Assembly (NCBI GenBank): GCA_035654655.1
Contig: DASRWI010000010.1
Location: 62,001 to 126,000, forward strand
Direction: 5' to 3'
Source: DASRWI01 sp035654655
GTDB lineage: Bacteria > Bacteroidota > Ignavibacteria > Ignavibacteriales > Ignavibacteriaceae
DNA length: 64,000 bases
Within the stretch, counting starts at the first letter, position 1. Every line of letters begins with the position of its first letter. The notes below the pieces were generated by a model. That model saw only the letters and a list, made by a program, of their open reading frames with translations, was not told the origin of the DNA and did not search any database. Shown here piece after piece: positions 51,945-62,216 of this stretch. Both the position numbers and the translations under genes were made by a program.

Positions 51945-54306
51945 AAATTGTTTCCTTTGGAAGATTTATTATGAATTTACACCCTGAATTTAAATTTGAT
52001 AAAATCTTAATTTGACCTTTATGAGCTTTTACTATTTCTTCAACCAGGTATAAGCCAATTCCAGTACCTTTAATTCTTGAGCGGGCAGCCTTTTCAGTCC
52101 TATAATAAGGTCTGAATATATTTTTAATCTCTTCAACAGTTAGTCCTTGTCCATTATCCTGGATGCTAAATTCTATATTATCTTGTTTATTTATCATAGT
52201 GATTTCAATTTTTTTCGGATTCTGAGCATACTTTATAGCATTTGAAATTAAATTAGTAAATAAACTGACTATAGAATCAGGGTCGCCCACAATATATATA
52301 GGTTCTTCAATATTTTTAAGCACTTCAACTTTTTCAATTTTAACTAAGTACTCCATTAAATTAATACAATAACATAATAGTTTTGATAAATTTATTTCAA
52401 CAAAGTTGTAAGTCTTTATTCCTTTTTCAATTTTACTCAAATCTAAAAGATTATCAATTAACCTGGTTAAACGATTACTTTCACCTTCAATTATTTTAAG
52501 ATAGTCTAAATTATTCTCTGAAGTAAACTCTTTATTAATTTGCATAAGTTCAGAATATAACTTTATCGAAGTTATTGGAGTTTTAAGTTCGTGAGAAACA
52601 TTTGAAATAAAGAAAGACTTCATATCATTTATTTCTTTTTCCTCAAAGGTTTTTATTCTTTCATTAATAATAGCTTCCTGCAACAAAATTTTTTCAATAG
52701 TTAATCTGCTTTCGAAGCTTACTTGAGTTAAGAGGTCTATATCTTCTATATTAATTCTATGCCCGGAGATTTTATCACCAATGCCTAAAAAACCAGTTGA
52801 ATTATTAGTACTAATCTTAAAAGGAACGGCTAATTTCAAATCCAGATTTTGAAGTAGTGGAATAATATTATTATCAACCATTATTTTAGACTCAACTCTA
52901 TTTGGTATCGCAGCAAAATTATGCTCCTGAATGGAAATGGAAAGACTATATAAATATTCTGGATTTACTTTAATGGCATTCAGATTATTAGAGTAAGAAA
53001 CATTTGTATCTTCATCCAGAAAAAAGAAAATTATTTGCCGGGTAGGAATAAATTTCTGAATATTATTTATTAAATGAGTGGATAGGTCATTTATTGTATT
53101 GGAGTTTTTGATTACCTCATAGAAATTATTTACAGCAAGTCTGTAATTATAATTTATTTTAAAGAATTTTTTATCAACAAAACTTTGAACTTTAGATTTG
53201 ATAGGTTGAAAAGCAATGGCTATTACCAATACCATAAAGAATAAAATATAATCTTCGTTATTGCTCAATAATTTAGACAAACTATAAATCAGTATAGTAT
53301 AACAAACAGATATTATTCCAATAACAATAAAGTAAACGATACTTCTATTAACAATAACATCTATATCTAAAGCATGATATTTAATTATGGATAATGCAAA
53401 AGAAATTGGTACTATCGATATTAATATTAAAACATATTCCTCTTGTATTAGTCCTTTATTCAAGATAAATTGAGGCAAAACCCATAATAAGATAAAACTT
53501 AAAGGACCTATAATTAAACCATATGCTATCCATTTTATTTTTTTTCTGCTCTCATATGAATTACTTCTTTTGTAACTTCTATAAAAATTGTAGACAGACA
53601 AAAGAACTAAAAGAATAACATAATTTCTAACAAGATTAAAAATTAATACATAAGAATCAACATATAACAAATTATTAATAGATAAAATAAAAGTGATAGT
53701 TAATAAAGTTGTTAGAAGAATTGATGTTGTATAAAGAAAAAATATTTGATATTTGTATTTAGATGAAACATCTTCAGGGAATGATAGTGCAAAATGAAGA
53801 AATAAAATTGGAACTAAAGTATATGCTAAGTGGAAAAGTATTCGTGTAATTAATGTTAAAATAAAGTAAGTGTTTTGAGTATATCCCCAGGTTGTTAAAA
53901 TAATGGTCGCTGTAGCTATACTTGCCCAATGAAAAATGTTTGCTGCTTTTTTATCCTGTGATTTAATTAAGACCAATAAGGCTGTAAAAATAAATATAAA
54001 ACCTGCGAGTAAAGCTATTATTGAATATCTTAATGAATAGAAGGGTACAAGTTTTATATATTGCTGATTTAATAAACTGTCTTTATAGTAATCTACCTTT
54101 GCATAATTATTATTTTTAGAAATGTCTAATATGACTTCAATATCATCCCAGGAACTAACTTTAATATTATTAATTTTAGATATAATAATATTGGAAGACT
54201 TGAAGCTTTTTGATAAATCCTTTTTCTCTATTATCTGGTACAAACCAAGCGCTAAAAAGAAAAAAAGTATAGTATCCACTAATAATATTAACTTATTCAC
54301 CTTCAA
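51922..54306 (-). CDS. sensor histidine kinase with 7TM sensor region
   Basis: 794 residues. One amino-terminal helix and a soluble loop (about 25-95), then about eight helices. They include the HisKA_7TM-like LFLHFALSFPEDV near residue 170. A GAF-like domain follows (about 420-560), then HisKA with SNVSHELKTPITSIKL, and HATPase with NLISNAIKYAQNP and KGTGIGLYLVEEIV. First gene of the two-gene operon. The signal is unknown. Confidence 0.92.
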   Translation of the reverse strand: MKVNKLILLVDTILFFFLALGLYQIIEKKDLSKSFKSSNIIISKINNIKVSSWDDIEVILDISKNNNYAKVDYYKDSLLNQQYIKLVPFYSLRYSIIALLAGFIFIFTALLVLIKSQDKKAANIFHWASIATATIILTTWGYTQNTYFILTLITRILFHLAYTLVPILFLHFALSFPEDVSSKYKYQIFFLYTTSILLTTLLTITFILSINNLLYVDSYVLIFNLVRNYVILLVLLSVYNFYRSYKRSNSYESRKKIKWIAYGLIIGPLSFILLWVLPQFILNKGLIQEEYVLILISIVPISFALSIIKYHALDIDVIVNRSIVYFIVIGIISVCYTILIYSLSKLLSNNEDYILFFMVLVIAIAFQPIKSKVQSFVDKKFFKINYNYRLAVNNFYEVIKNSNTINDLSTHLINNIQKFIPTRQIIFFFLDEDTNVSYSNNLNAIKVNPEYLYSLSISIQEHNFAAIPNRVESKIMVDNNIIPLLQNLDLKLAVPFKISTNNSTGFLGIGDKISGHRINIEDIDLLTQVSFESRLTIEKILLQEAIINERIKTFEEKEINDMKSFFISNVSHELKTPITSIKLYSELMQINKEFTSENNLDYLKIIEGESNRLTRLIDNLLDLSKIEKGIKTYNFVEINLSKLLCYCINLMEYLVKIEKVEVLKNIEEPIYIVGDPDSIVSLFTNLISNAIKYAQNPKKIEITMINKQDNIEFSIQDNGQGLTVEEIKNIFRPYYRTEKAARSRIKGTGIGLYLVEEIVKAHKGQIKILSNLNSGCKFIINLPKETIYEENINN

Positions 54307-54393
54307 AGATGCGCCGATAATATTTTATGCAAAATACTTTTTGTTTTATAATAAAACAATAAGAATTGTAATAAACTTGATTGCAATAATTCC

Positions 54394-54438
54394 TTGTATT
54401 AATAAGGTAATTATGTATATATTTGTTTTCTAATTTTG
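54394..54438 (+). promoter_or_regulatory. candidate promoter of the SRP RNA
   Basis: TTG (54394-54396), 21 bases, TATATTTG (54418-54425); a second TAnnTTTG box, TAATTTTG, lies at 54431-54438, eight bases before the RNA. Either could be the -7 element. Confidence 0.4.
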
Positions 54439-54445
54439 ATTTTAT

Positions 54446-54530
<85 letters not shown>

Positions 54531-54531
54531 T

Positions 54532-55011
54532 TTATAACACATATGGGGGAACTAAAAACTCAAGTACACCAATTCCTTTTTTTACTTTATCACCATAGCT
54601 TATTTTTGCTATTGATGTTTTCTTAAATTCAACTTCAAGTGTATTTTGTGGAGTGGTTAAAACCGAAATATGTTCAGCCATATCAGGTTGATGACCTACA
54701 AGCATTATGTTTTCCGCATCAATAGAATTAACCAAAGTAATTACATCTTCAGTTTTACTGCCACTTATTAAAGAATTATCAAGAATAATAGGATTATTAG
54801 GCTTAAGTATATCAAAAATGATTTTTGCTGTTTCTTGAGCTCTTATATAGGGGGAAGATATAATGTAATCTAATGAAGGTATAAAATTATACCATTTAGA
54901 AGCCATTAATTTTGTTTTTAAAATACCTTCAGGAGTAAGTTTTCTATCCTGGTCTTTTATACCTGAAGCGTATCTTTGAGCGTCTGAATGTCGAACCAAA
55001 TATAAATTCAT
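54532..55011 (-). CDS. sixA: phosphohistidine phosphatase SixA-like
   Basis: 159 residues of the histidine phosphatase superfamily. LVRHSDAQRY carries the catalytic H8 (RHS instead of RHG), LTPEGILKTK, ISSPYIRAQETAKII and VGHQPDMAEHIS complete the pattern. In E. coli SixA dephosphorylates HPt domains; a link to the kinases in this window is only a suggestion. It overlaps the upstream gene by four bases. Confidence 0.88.
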   Translation of the reverse strand: MNLYLVRHSDAQRYASGIKDQDRKLTPEGILKTKLMASKWYNFIPSLDYIISSPYIRAQETAKIIFDILKPNNPIILDNSLISGSKTEDVITLVNSIDAENIMLVGHQPDMAEHISVLTTPQNTLEVEFKKTSIAKISYGDKVKKGIGVLEFLVPPYVL

Positions 55012-55313
55012 AAAAGAACCTCAGAATTGAAATCAATAAAAATAAATGTAAGGAACTTATGCATTTCTGCCAAATCCATAATTAATTCTCTACCAGCTTT
55101 ACCTTCTAATCTTTTATCCATTTCATCTTTATTAGAGGCCGATACTTCAAAATAATATTGATACTTCTCATCAAGAAGTATATTGCTTTCTACTTTCCCA
55201 ATAGTAATTTTCTCTCCAGCTAACTCTTCTAAATGCTTTAAAGTATATTCTTTTAAATGGTTTGAAGTTTGGGTATCTAGATTCTTTTTTATAAATACAA
55301 TTAATTTATACAT
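55008..55313 (-). CDS. hypothetical protein coupled to sixA
   Basis: 101 residues, no signal or membrane segment. A mixed alpha/beta pattern (YKLIVFIKKN, KITIGKVESNILLDEKYQYY, FLTFIFIDF) suggests a small ferredoxin-like fold. No family recognised. The stop overlaps the sixA start (ATGA), so the two are cotranslated. Confidence 0.75.
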   Translation of the reverse strand: MYKLIVFIKKNLDTQTSNHLKEYTLKHLEELAGEKITIGKVESNILLDEKYQYYFEVSASNKDEMDKRLEGKAGRELIMDLAEMHKFLTFIFIDFNSEVLL

Positions 55314-55427
55314 ATAATAACTTTGTAAATAACTTATGCTTAACCTAATAAAATAGAAATAAATAACATAGTAGATATAACTTTTAATTCATAAAATTTG
55401 ATAAAACAAGAGCAATAAATTTAAAAA

Positions 55428-56273
55428 TTATTTTATAAGATTTTTAAAATTACTTTTCTTGATAGGTAAGAGTTTAACTTTTAATATGTCAGGTGTTGAT
55501 ACTTCAATATATCTGAATAATGAATTAAAGGATGGCTTATCAGGTATTTTAGTGTTATCGCCGATTGGTAAACCAGAATGGTGCACATTATTATTGTCAA
55601 TTATCATCTTATCTTTTTCTGCAAATAAATAATCTCCTCTATACAATAAGTCCATGTTGAATTTAAGTAAAGATTTTAACTGAGAATATTTATAACGTTT
55701 TATATCATCAGCACTATCGGCAAAAGCAATACTAACTGCATTATTTTCACTATGAATAAGAACGGGGGTGCCTAAAGAAATTATTGTATATAATTCTTTA
55801 GCATCATTTTTAGAAATTCTAATACATCCGTGAGAACTGGGTTTTACTCCTAAATATCTATAATAGCCAGAACTCTCTAAGGCATGGAATCCTACTCCAA
55901 AATTAAAACCCATCCAATTTAATAATATGGTACTATCGAATTGTTTGGAGGGAATCTTAGTAACCATTGACTGAATTACATATAGTCCTTCATTAGTATC
56001 AATACCTTTTTCTAATCTTTTAGTACCTGAAGAAATTTTGAAGGTAAAGGAAGTGTCATTTTTTATATGAAGAATACCTAATTGTTTTTTAAGGTTAACT
56101 TCAATGTAACTACTCTTTAATGTATAAAGTGTATCTCTAACTTTCGAATAGTCAATAAACATCAGTGGAACTTTTTTCTTTACATTTTTTTCATTCCCAT
56201 CCTGGCTGTAAAAAAGAAAGTTTTGAAATAGAATTGTTGTAATTCCCAGTATAAGCAATGATCGTTTCAGCAT
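55428..56273 (-). CDS. L,D-transpeptidase (YkuD family)
   Basis: Periplasmic peptidoglycan cross-linking enzyme family. I choose the ATG at 56273 (MLKRSLLILGITTIL), since it begins a clear signal peptide, over a TTG 30 bases upstream. The YkuD motif is H130 then SSHGCIRIS with catalytic C150. 281 residues, with a tail of about 100 residues of unknown fold after the catalytic domain. It stands between sixA and uvrC. Confidence 0.88.
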   Translation of the reverse strand: MLKRSLLILGITTILFQNFLFYSQDGNEKNVKKKVPLMFIDYSKVRDTLYTLKSSYIEVNLKKQLGILHIKNDTSFTFKISSGTKRLEKGIDTNEGLYVIQSMVTKIPSKQFDSTILLNWMGFNFGVGFHALESSGYYRYLGVKPSSHGCIRISKNDAKELYTIISLGTPVLIHSENNAVSIAFADSADDIKRYKYSQLKSLLKFNMDLLYRGDYLFAEKDKMIIDNNNVHHSGLPIGDNTKIPDKPSFNSLFRYIEVSTPDILKVKLLPIKKSNFKNLIK

Positions 56274-56356
56274 AGTTACATTAGCTAATTTTATACTCAA
56301 CAATAATAATAATTATTTAAGTACAATGTCAATAAAAATTTCACATCCAGTTCTAT

Positions 56357-58204
56357 TTAATTAAAGAGAGGTTTATTCTCTTCTTCAGAAGTGTGAAAGT
56401 ACTTATGTATTATACTAGCTTTTTGCTTACCTATCAATGATGCAAGTTGTTCAAGGTCAGCTTTTTTTATTGCATCAATACTACCCAACTCCTTAAGTAA
56501 CTTTTGAGCTAATACAGGACCAATACCTTTAATATCGGTCAGTTCAGTTTTAATAATTCTTTTACTTCTTCTTTTTCTATGGAATGTAATGGCAAAACGA
56601 TGAGCCTCATCTCTTACTTGCTGAAGAAGTTTTAATCCTGAGGATGTTTTTGGTATAGATTCAGCCTCTGAATTATCCGGAAAGAATACTTCCTCTAATC
56701 TTTTAGCTAAACCTATAATGTTGTAATCTTTTAATCCAAGACTATCAAGAACTTCAACCGCACTGGAGAGTTGTCCTTTACCTCCATCCACTACAATAAG
56801 TTCAGGTAAAGGCAAGTTTTCTTTTATAAGCCTTGAAAAATGTCTTTCAATAACTTCCCGCATACTTGAAAAATCATCAGGTCCTTCAACTGTTCTAATG
56901 ATAAACTTTCTATACTGACTTCTTTTCGGTTTGCCATCTTCAAAAACAACCATACTGGCAACAGTATCGCTGCCTTGCAAGTTGGAAATATCAAAACATT
57001 TAATCGTTTTAGGGGGATTTTTCAATCTTAAATCCCTTTGCAACGCAACAACAGGATAAGGAATATGTCCTTCAGTTTTCATTTTTTGAAGTTGTATTTC
57101 TTTCAAATGAAGAATTGCATTTTCTTTTGATAGTTTAATTAAAGATTTAAGATTTCCTTTTTGAGGGATGCAAAATCTTACTCTATTTTCAGACTTAAGC
57201 TGTAACCATTCGCATAAAATATCTTTATCTGCAGGTTCAACTTCAAGGACTAATTCTCTTGGAATATCAACAAATTCACTATTGTAATAGAACTTTATTG
57301 CAGATGAATATATCTGATCTAATTCATCAGTAGGTTCAATCTTGAGATTTAATTTCTTTTTATCAATTAATTTACCATTTCTAATTACGAGGATAGAACA
57401 TGCAGCATCTCCATCTTCATGGCAAATGGAAATAATATCTTTTGCTTCCAGATCTTCACTGACAACACGTTGTTTCGAAGAAATAATTCTTAATCTTTCA
57501 ATTCTATCTCTTAAGTCAGCAGCTTTTTCAAAGGCTAATTCATCAACTGCTGTTTTCATTTTTGCATTGAGATTTTCAATAAGGTCATCAGTTTTACCTT
57601 TAAGAACTTTTACAACTTCATCAACCATTTCATTATAATCCTGAACAGTAATTAAACCTTCACAAGGACCATCACATTTTTTAATATGGTAGTCAAGACA
57701 AACTCTAAACTTATGTTGTTCAATTTTTTCCAAATCAATATTAAGTTTACAACTTCTTATTTTAAAAATTTGGTTTATCATCCTTAAAGAAGATTTCATA
57801 TTTCTGGCTTCTGTATAAGGACCAAAGTACTTGCTTCCGTCTCTAATCAATCTACGGGTTGGATATATTCTTGGGAATAGCTCATTGGTAACTTTTATAT
57901 AAGGGAAGGATTTATCATCCTTTAAGTTGATATTGTACCGGGGTTTTAATTCCTTAATTAAATTATTTTCAAGAACTAAAGCTTCTATTTCATTATTTGT
58001 TAGAATCATTTCAAGGTCCGCGACTTTGCCTACTAATGCTAAAGTTTTAGCATCAGAAATACCCGAATGGAAGTAGTTTCTAACTCTATTCCTTAGGTTT
58101 TTGGCTTTACCTACATATATAACTTTCCCTTTTTCATTTATAAATTTATAAATGCCTGGATTGATAGGTAGATTCTTGAGTTTTTCTTGAATAATTTGAT
58201 TCAT
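56357..58204 (-). CDS. uvrC: excinuclease ABC subunit C
   Basis: Nucleotide-excision-repair endonuclease that cuts both sides of a lesion. The GIY-YIG domain opens the protein (NPGIYKFINEKGKVIYVGKA), a UVR motif follows (AKMKTAVDELAFEKAADLRD), then the RNase H-like domain (CFDISNLQGSDTVASMVVFE, VVDGGKGQLSSA) and helix-hairpin-helix repeats at the end (DIKGIGPVLAQKLL). The ATG at 58204 (MNQIIQEKLKNLP) fits family starts better than a GTG 27 bases upstream. 615 residues. Confidence 0.95.
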   Translation of the reverse strand: MNQIIQEKLKNLPINPGIYKFINEKGKVIYVGKAKNLRNRVRNYFHSGISDAKTLALVGKVADLEMILTNNEIEALVLENNLIKELKPRYNINLKDDKSFPYIKVTNELFPRIYPTRRLIRDGSKYFGPYTEARNMKSSLRMINQIFKIRSCKLNIDLEKIEQHKFRVCLDYHIKKCDGPCEGLITVQDYNEMVDEVVKVLKGKTDDLIENLNAKMKTAVDELAFEKAADLRDRIERLRIISSKQRVVSEDLEAKDIISICHEDGDAACSILVIRNGKLIDKKKLNLKIEPTDELDQIYSSAIKFYYNSEFVDIPRELVLEVEPADKDILCEWLQLKSENRVRFCIPQKGNLKSLIKLSKENAILHLKEIQLQKMKTEGHIPYPVVALQRDLRLKNPPKTIKCFDISNLQGSDTVASMVVFEDGKPKRSQYRKFIIRTVEGPDDFSSMREVIERHFSRLIKENLPLPELIVVDGGKGQLSSAVEVLDSLGLKDYNIIGLAKRLEEVFFPDNSEAESIPKTSSGLKLLQQVRDEAHRFAITFHRKRRSKRIIKTELTDIKGIGPVLAQKLLKELGSIDAIKKADLEQLASLIGKQKASIIHKYFHTSEEENKPLFN

Positions 58205-58263
58205 GTTTAAGTAATTTGGAAAATATACCACAAATTACTCATTAAATAGATAAAGATTTCAGT

Positions 58264-58299
58264 CAAAAAAAGAGGAACATACTTGAATAATATGTTCCT
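58264..58299 (-). terminator. terminator of glgC
   Basis: Stem AGGAACATA/TATGTTCCT with a nine-base loop; on the minus strand it is followed by CTTTTTTTG. It lies 11 bases after the glgC stop. Confidence 0.88.
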
Positions 58300-58309
58300 T
58301 AAGATAAGA

Positions 58310-59548
58310 TTAAACCGGAAGAACAGCATTTTTGGGTATAACTACAATGCCGCTGTCAGTAACTGTAAATTTCTTTTTGTCTCCTTCAAGATCAAAACCA
58401 ATTTCATAGTGTTCAGGAACATTAACATTCTTATCAATAATTGCTCTTCTAATTCTGGCATACCGGCCAATGTTGCAATTATTAAAGATTATTGAATCAG
58501 TTACATAAGAATAGCTGTTCACCTTTACATTTGAACCTAATAAGGACCTTTCAACCAAACCTCCTGATACAATTGAACCATCGCATATCAATGAATTCAA
58601 AGTACGACCGACTCTCTCTCCTTCGTGGGAAACTGTTTTAGCAGGAGGGAATTGATATTGATATGTTCTCATAGGCCATTCAAAATCATAAAAATTAAAT
58701 TCAGGATTAACACTAATCAAATCCATACTTGCATCATAATAACTATCGATGGTACCAATATCCATCCAATATGGTTTTAATTTTCTATTTTCATCATAAA
58801 ATTTATAAGCAAGAATCTTCATTTTATTTTCAATCATATAAGGGATAACATCCTTGCCAAAGTCACTGCTTTTGATTTTTTTATTATCCATATCAACCAT
58901 GACTTCTTTAAGGAGAGAAGCATTAAAAACATAGATACCCATATTAACAAATGAAAACCCTTTTTTAGTAGGAATTTCAGGAGGCTTAGATGGTTTCTCA
59001 ATAAAAGAAGTAACTTCATAGTTGTCATTAACGCCAACAATTCCAAAGCGATGAGCTTCTTCGACAGGGACATCCATACAAGATATGGAAAGGTCCGCTT
59101 TAGAATCCACGTGGTGTTGAAGCATTTTCAGATAATCCATTTTATAAATATGGTCCCCACTAAGAATCATAACCCATTTTGCTTTTCGTTCAAACAAGTT
59201 CATATTTTGATAAATGGCATTAGAAGTTCCTAAATACCAATCATTATTTAATTTTCTTTGTGGCGGAACAGAATATATATATTCACCTAATTCAGGATTA
59301 AATATACTCCAAGCTTCAAATAAGTGTTGATTTAATGAATCAGATTTATATTGTGTTAAAACGTAAATTTTTCTAAGACCAGAGTTAAGACAATTTGAAA
59401 GGGCAAAATCAATTATTCTATATTTCCCACCAAAGGGGACAGAAGGCTTGCTGCGGTAAAGCGTTAAAGGGAATAGTCTTTCTCCTTGTCCACCAGCCAG
59501 CAACATTGTTATAGTGTCTCTTAAGATGGAAGAACCTGCAAATATCAT
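58310..59548 (-). CDS. glgC: glucose-1-phosphate adenylyltransferase
   Basis: Makes ADP-glucose for glycogen. The nucleotidyltransferase loop MLLAGGQGERLFPLTLYRSK, PSVPFGGKYRIIDFALSN and the catalytic SGDHIYKMDY, with a beta-helix end domain, fit GlgC. The start is the ATG at 59548 (MIFAGSSILRD), because GGAG lies just upstream of it and an alternative TTG would contain that ribosome site. 412 residues. No other glg gene is in the window. Confidence 0.94.
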   Translation of the reverse strand: MIFAGSSILRDTITMLLAGGQGERLFPLTLYRSKPSVPFGGKYRIIDFALSNCLNSGLRKIYVLTQYKSDSLNQHLFEAWSIFNPELGEYIYSVPPQRKLNNDWYLGTSNAIYQNMNLFERKAKWVMILSGDHIYKMDYLKMLQHHVDSKADLSISCMDVPVEEAHRFGIVGVNDNYEVTSFIEKPSKPPEIPTKKGFSFVNMGIYVFNASLLKEVMVDMDNKKIKSSDFGKDVIPYMIENKMKILAYKFYDENRKLKPYWMDIGTIDSYYDASMDLISVNPEFNFYDFEWPMRTYQYQFPPAKTVSHEGERVGRTLNSLICDGSIVSGGLVERSLLGSNVKVNSYSYVTDSIIFNNCNIGRYARIRRAIIDKNVNVPEHYEIGFDLEGDKKKFTVTDSGIVVIPKNAVLPV

Positions 59549-59799
59549 ATTTTTCTCCAAAAAATTTATAAGAGATATATAAATTTAATCTATTTTCATT
59601 CTAATTTATAATTTTATTTAAATAATTTATAAAATAATTCGTAAAACAAGTCAATGTATTAAATAAAAATTTCTACTAAGAGAGTATTGTCACAGAAGGT
59701 ATTTAGTTAAATTTTATAAATAAGAATTGATATAATTTTTTAATAAGTTTTATATTTCTTGCTTTTTTTATATAATATCTAATTAAATAAATATAATTT

Positions 59800-61485
59800 A
59801 TGCCATTTAAGAAAAATAGTATATTCTTTAATATTGTAATCTCCTTCTATGTAACATTGCTTTGTATGATACTGGGTTTTACTATTATTAAAACCAAAAA
59901 TGAAGTTAAAGCTGATACAAGACATTCTCAAAATTTTAGAAATTTAGTTGATACAGATTATATAAAATCTTCACAATTTAAAATTGATATTCTTCATTAT
60001 GGGCTAAATATAGAATTAAATATCATAAAAAAAACAATAAAAGGTGAAGCTATAATTACCGGGGTTTTACTTAATCCTGAATTGAAATCAATTGATTTAA
60101 ATTTTTATGATAATATGAAAATCAGTGAGGTGACTTTAAATAATAATAAAGCTGATTTTCAACAAAAAAATACTTCCTTAAGTATTTCCCTTAACAATAA
60201 TATCATAGATACCTTCATTGTCAAAATAATTTATGAAGGAACGCCTAAAAGAGCTGGGTTATCTGCTTTTACGTTTGGAAAGGTTAATGGGAAAGATGTG
60301 GTTTATAACCTGAATGAACCTAATTATGCTTCAACCTGGTTTCCTTGTAATGATATACCAACAGATAAAGCAATGCTTGATATTAGTATAAAAAATGATT
60401 CTGCATTTACCTCTATTTCAAATGGAAAATTAATTGATGTAGTAAGTAATGGTAATAAAAAATTATTTCATTGGAAAACCTTTTATCCGATATCTACTTA
60501 TTTGATATGTGTTTATTCTTCCATCTATAAAAATTTTAATGAAAAATATATTTCATTAGATGGGAAAGATACAATGGATGTTGAATATTATGCATTACCA
60601 AGTCAATATAAAGAAACTCAAAAAGATTTTGAAGGCCATCCCCAAATGATAAAAGTGCTTTCAGAATTATTTGGAGAGTATCCCTTTATAAAAGAAAAAT
60701 ATGGTGTAGCTGAATTTTTATGGAACTATGGAGCAATGGAACATCAGACTATAACTGGAATAGGAGAAGCTTTTGTTTCCGGGGATAGAATGTTTACTGA
60801 TGTTTATGTTCACGAACTTGCCCATCATTGGTGGGGAAATGCCGTTGGTCCTGCCACTTGGGATGACATTTGGCTTAATGAAGGATTTGCAACATACTCT
60901 GAGGCCTTATATGATGAAAAACTTTATGGAGAGAAAGCTTATATTGCAAAGATGATGAGTGGGTTTGAAGAATTCCAAGGCACTTTATTTAAACCTGGCG
61001 AAGACTTATTTAGTTCAAAAGTATATCAAAAAGGCTGCTGGGTTTTGCATATGCTTAGATGGGAAGTAGGTGATGAAAATTTCTTTAAAATATTAAGACA
61101 ATATTTTGAAACTTATAAATACAAAAATGCATCAACGGATAATTTTATAGCTCTTTCAGAAAAAATTTCAGGTCAGGACCTTAAGAAATTTTTCGATCAG
61201 TGGGTTTATACAGGAGATGTTATTCCTAAAGTAATTTATTCTTATGAATACGATGGTAAAAATAAATTAATTATTCATATGAAGCAGGTGCAGAAAAGCA
61301 ATAAAGTGTTTAAATTAAAGATTGAAGTTGAAATTAGTTTTGCAGATGGGTCCAATGAAACAAAGTTGTTTGAAATTGAAGATATAGAAAACTCATTTGT
61401 AATAGAAACCAAAAAGAAACCGATAGAAATGAATGTAGACCCTAAAAATAGATTGTTAGTTGATTTTGAACCACTTGAGAAATAA
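59800..61485 (+). CDS. M1 family metallopeptidase (aminopeptidase N-like)
   Basis: 561 residues. A membrane helix or uncleaved signal sits at residues 11-28. The zinc site is HELAHHWWG (H338, E339, H342) with the third ligand E361 in NEGFATYSE. The exopeptidase motif appears as GAMEHQTITG. The usual carboxyl-terminal helical domain is missing, as in the short M1 group. First of three closely spaced genes. It probably acts outside the cytoplasm on peptides. Confidence 0.92.
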   Translation: MPFKKNSIFFNIVISFYVTLLCMILGFTIIKTKNEVKADTRHSQNFRNLVDTDYIKSSQFKIDILHYGLNIELNIIKKTIKGEAIITGVLLNPELKSIDLNFYDNMKISEVTLNNNKADFQQKNTSLSISLNNNIIDTFIVKIIYEGTPKRAGLSAFTFGKVNGKDVVYNLNEPNYASTWFPCNDIPTDKAMLDISIKNDSAFTSISNGKLIDVVSNGNKKLFHWKTFYPISTYLICVYSSIYKNFNEKYISLDGKDTMDVEYYALPSQYKETQKDFEGHPQMIKVLSELFGEYPFIKEKYGVAEFLWNYGAMEHQTITGIGEAFVSGDRMFTDVYVHELAHHWWGNAVGPATWDDIWLNEGFATYSEALYDEKLYGEKAYIAKMMSGFEEFQGTLFKPGEDLFSSKVYQKGCWVLHMLRWEVGDENFFKILRQYFETYKYKNASTDNFIALSEKISGQDLKKFFDQWVYTGDVIPKVIYSYEYDGKNKLIIHMKQVQKSNKVFKLKIEVEISFADGSNETKLFEIEDIENSFVIETKKKPIEMNVDPKNRLLVDFEPLEK

Positions 61486-62211
61486 TTGAATAAAAATTAC
61501 CATTTTATTTCAGATGTTCATCTGGGTCTGCAAAACAAAGAAGCAGAAAATAAGAAAGAAAGGCTTCTTGTAAGTTATTTGAAATTTATAAATCAAACGG
61601 ACAATGAATTATTTATTTTAGGTGATTTATTTGATTATTGGTTTGAATATAGGAGAGTTTATCAAAAAGGGTTCTTTAGAACTTTAACTGCTCTTCAAGA
61701 TTTAGTTGAAAATGGTGTCAAAGTGCACTACTTTATTGGCAATCATGATTTTATGCATCGGAACTTTTTTACCAGTGAAATAGGTGTAACACTTTATGAG
61801 GAACCTAAAGAATTTATACTTGAAAATAAAAGGTTTTTCATAGGTCATGGTGATGGAATGGTGATGAATGATTCTGGTTATAATATTCTAAAAAAAATAT
61901 TAAGGAATAAAACCATTCAAAATATGTATTCTTTTCTTCATCCGGATATTGGTATTTCTTTAGCAAGTAATACCAGTAAAAAGAGTAGAGGATATACAGA
62001 TAAAAAAGATTATGGAAAACCTGATGGACTTTTTGATGCTGCAAAAAAAATAATTGATGAAGGTTATGATTATGTGCTTTTTGGACATCTTCATAAAAGA
62101 TGTTTCGAAAAATATAAGCAAGGTACTTATATAAATTTAGGTTCCTGGTTAAATAAACCTTGTTATGGTATTTTTACCAATGGTAAATTTGAAATTGTTG
62201 ATTGGAAATAA
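61486..62211 (+). CDS. lpxH: UDP-2,3-diacylglucosamine diphosphatase (LpxH-like)
   Basis: Calcineurin-like metallophosphoesterase, 241 residues. Metal motifs: DVHLG (10-14), GDLFDYWFEYR, GNHDFMHRNFF, GHGDGM and FGHLHKRCFEKY. The pattern matches the LpxH family, which cleaves UDP-diacylglucosamine in lipid A synthesis. The start must be TTG at 61486, as DVH follows at once and no ATG is available. It begins directly after the M1 stop. Confidence 0.85.
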   Translation: MNKNYHFISDVHLGLQNKEAENKKERLLVSYLKFINQTDNELFILGDLFDYWFEYRRVYQKGFFRTLTALQDLVENGVKVHYFIGNHDFMHRNFFTSEIGVTLYEEPKEFILENKRFFIGHGDGMVMNDSGYNILKKILRNKTIQNMYSFLHPDIGISLASNTSKKSRGYTDKKDYGKPDGLFDAAKKIIDEGYDYVLFGHLHKRCFEKYKQGTYINLGSWLNKPCYGIFTNGKFEIVDWK

Positions 62212-62216
62212 ATAAA

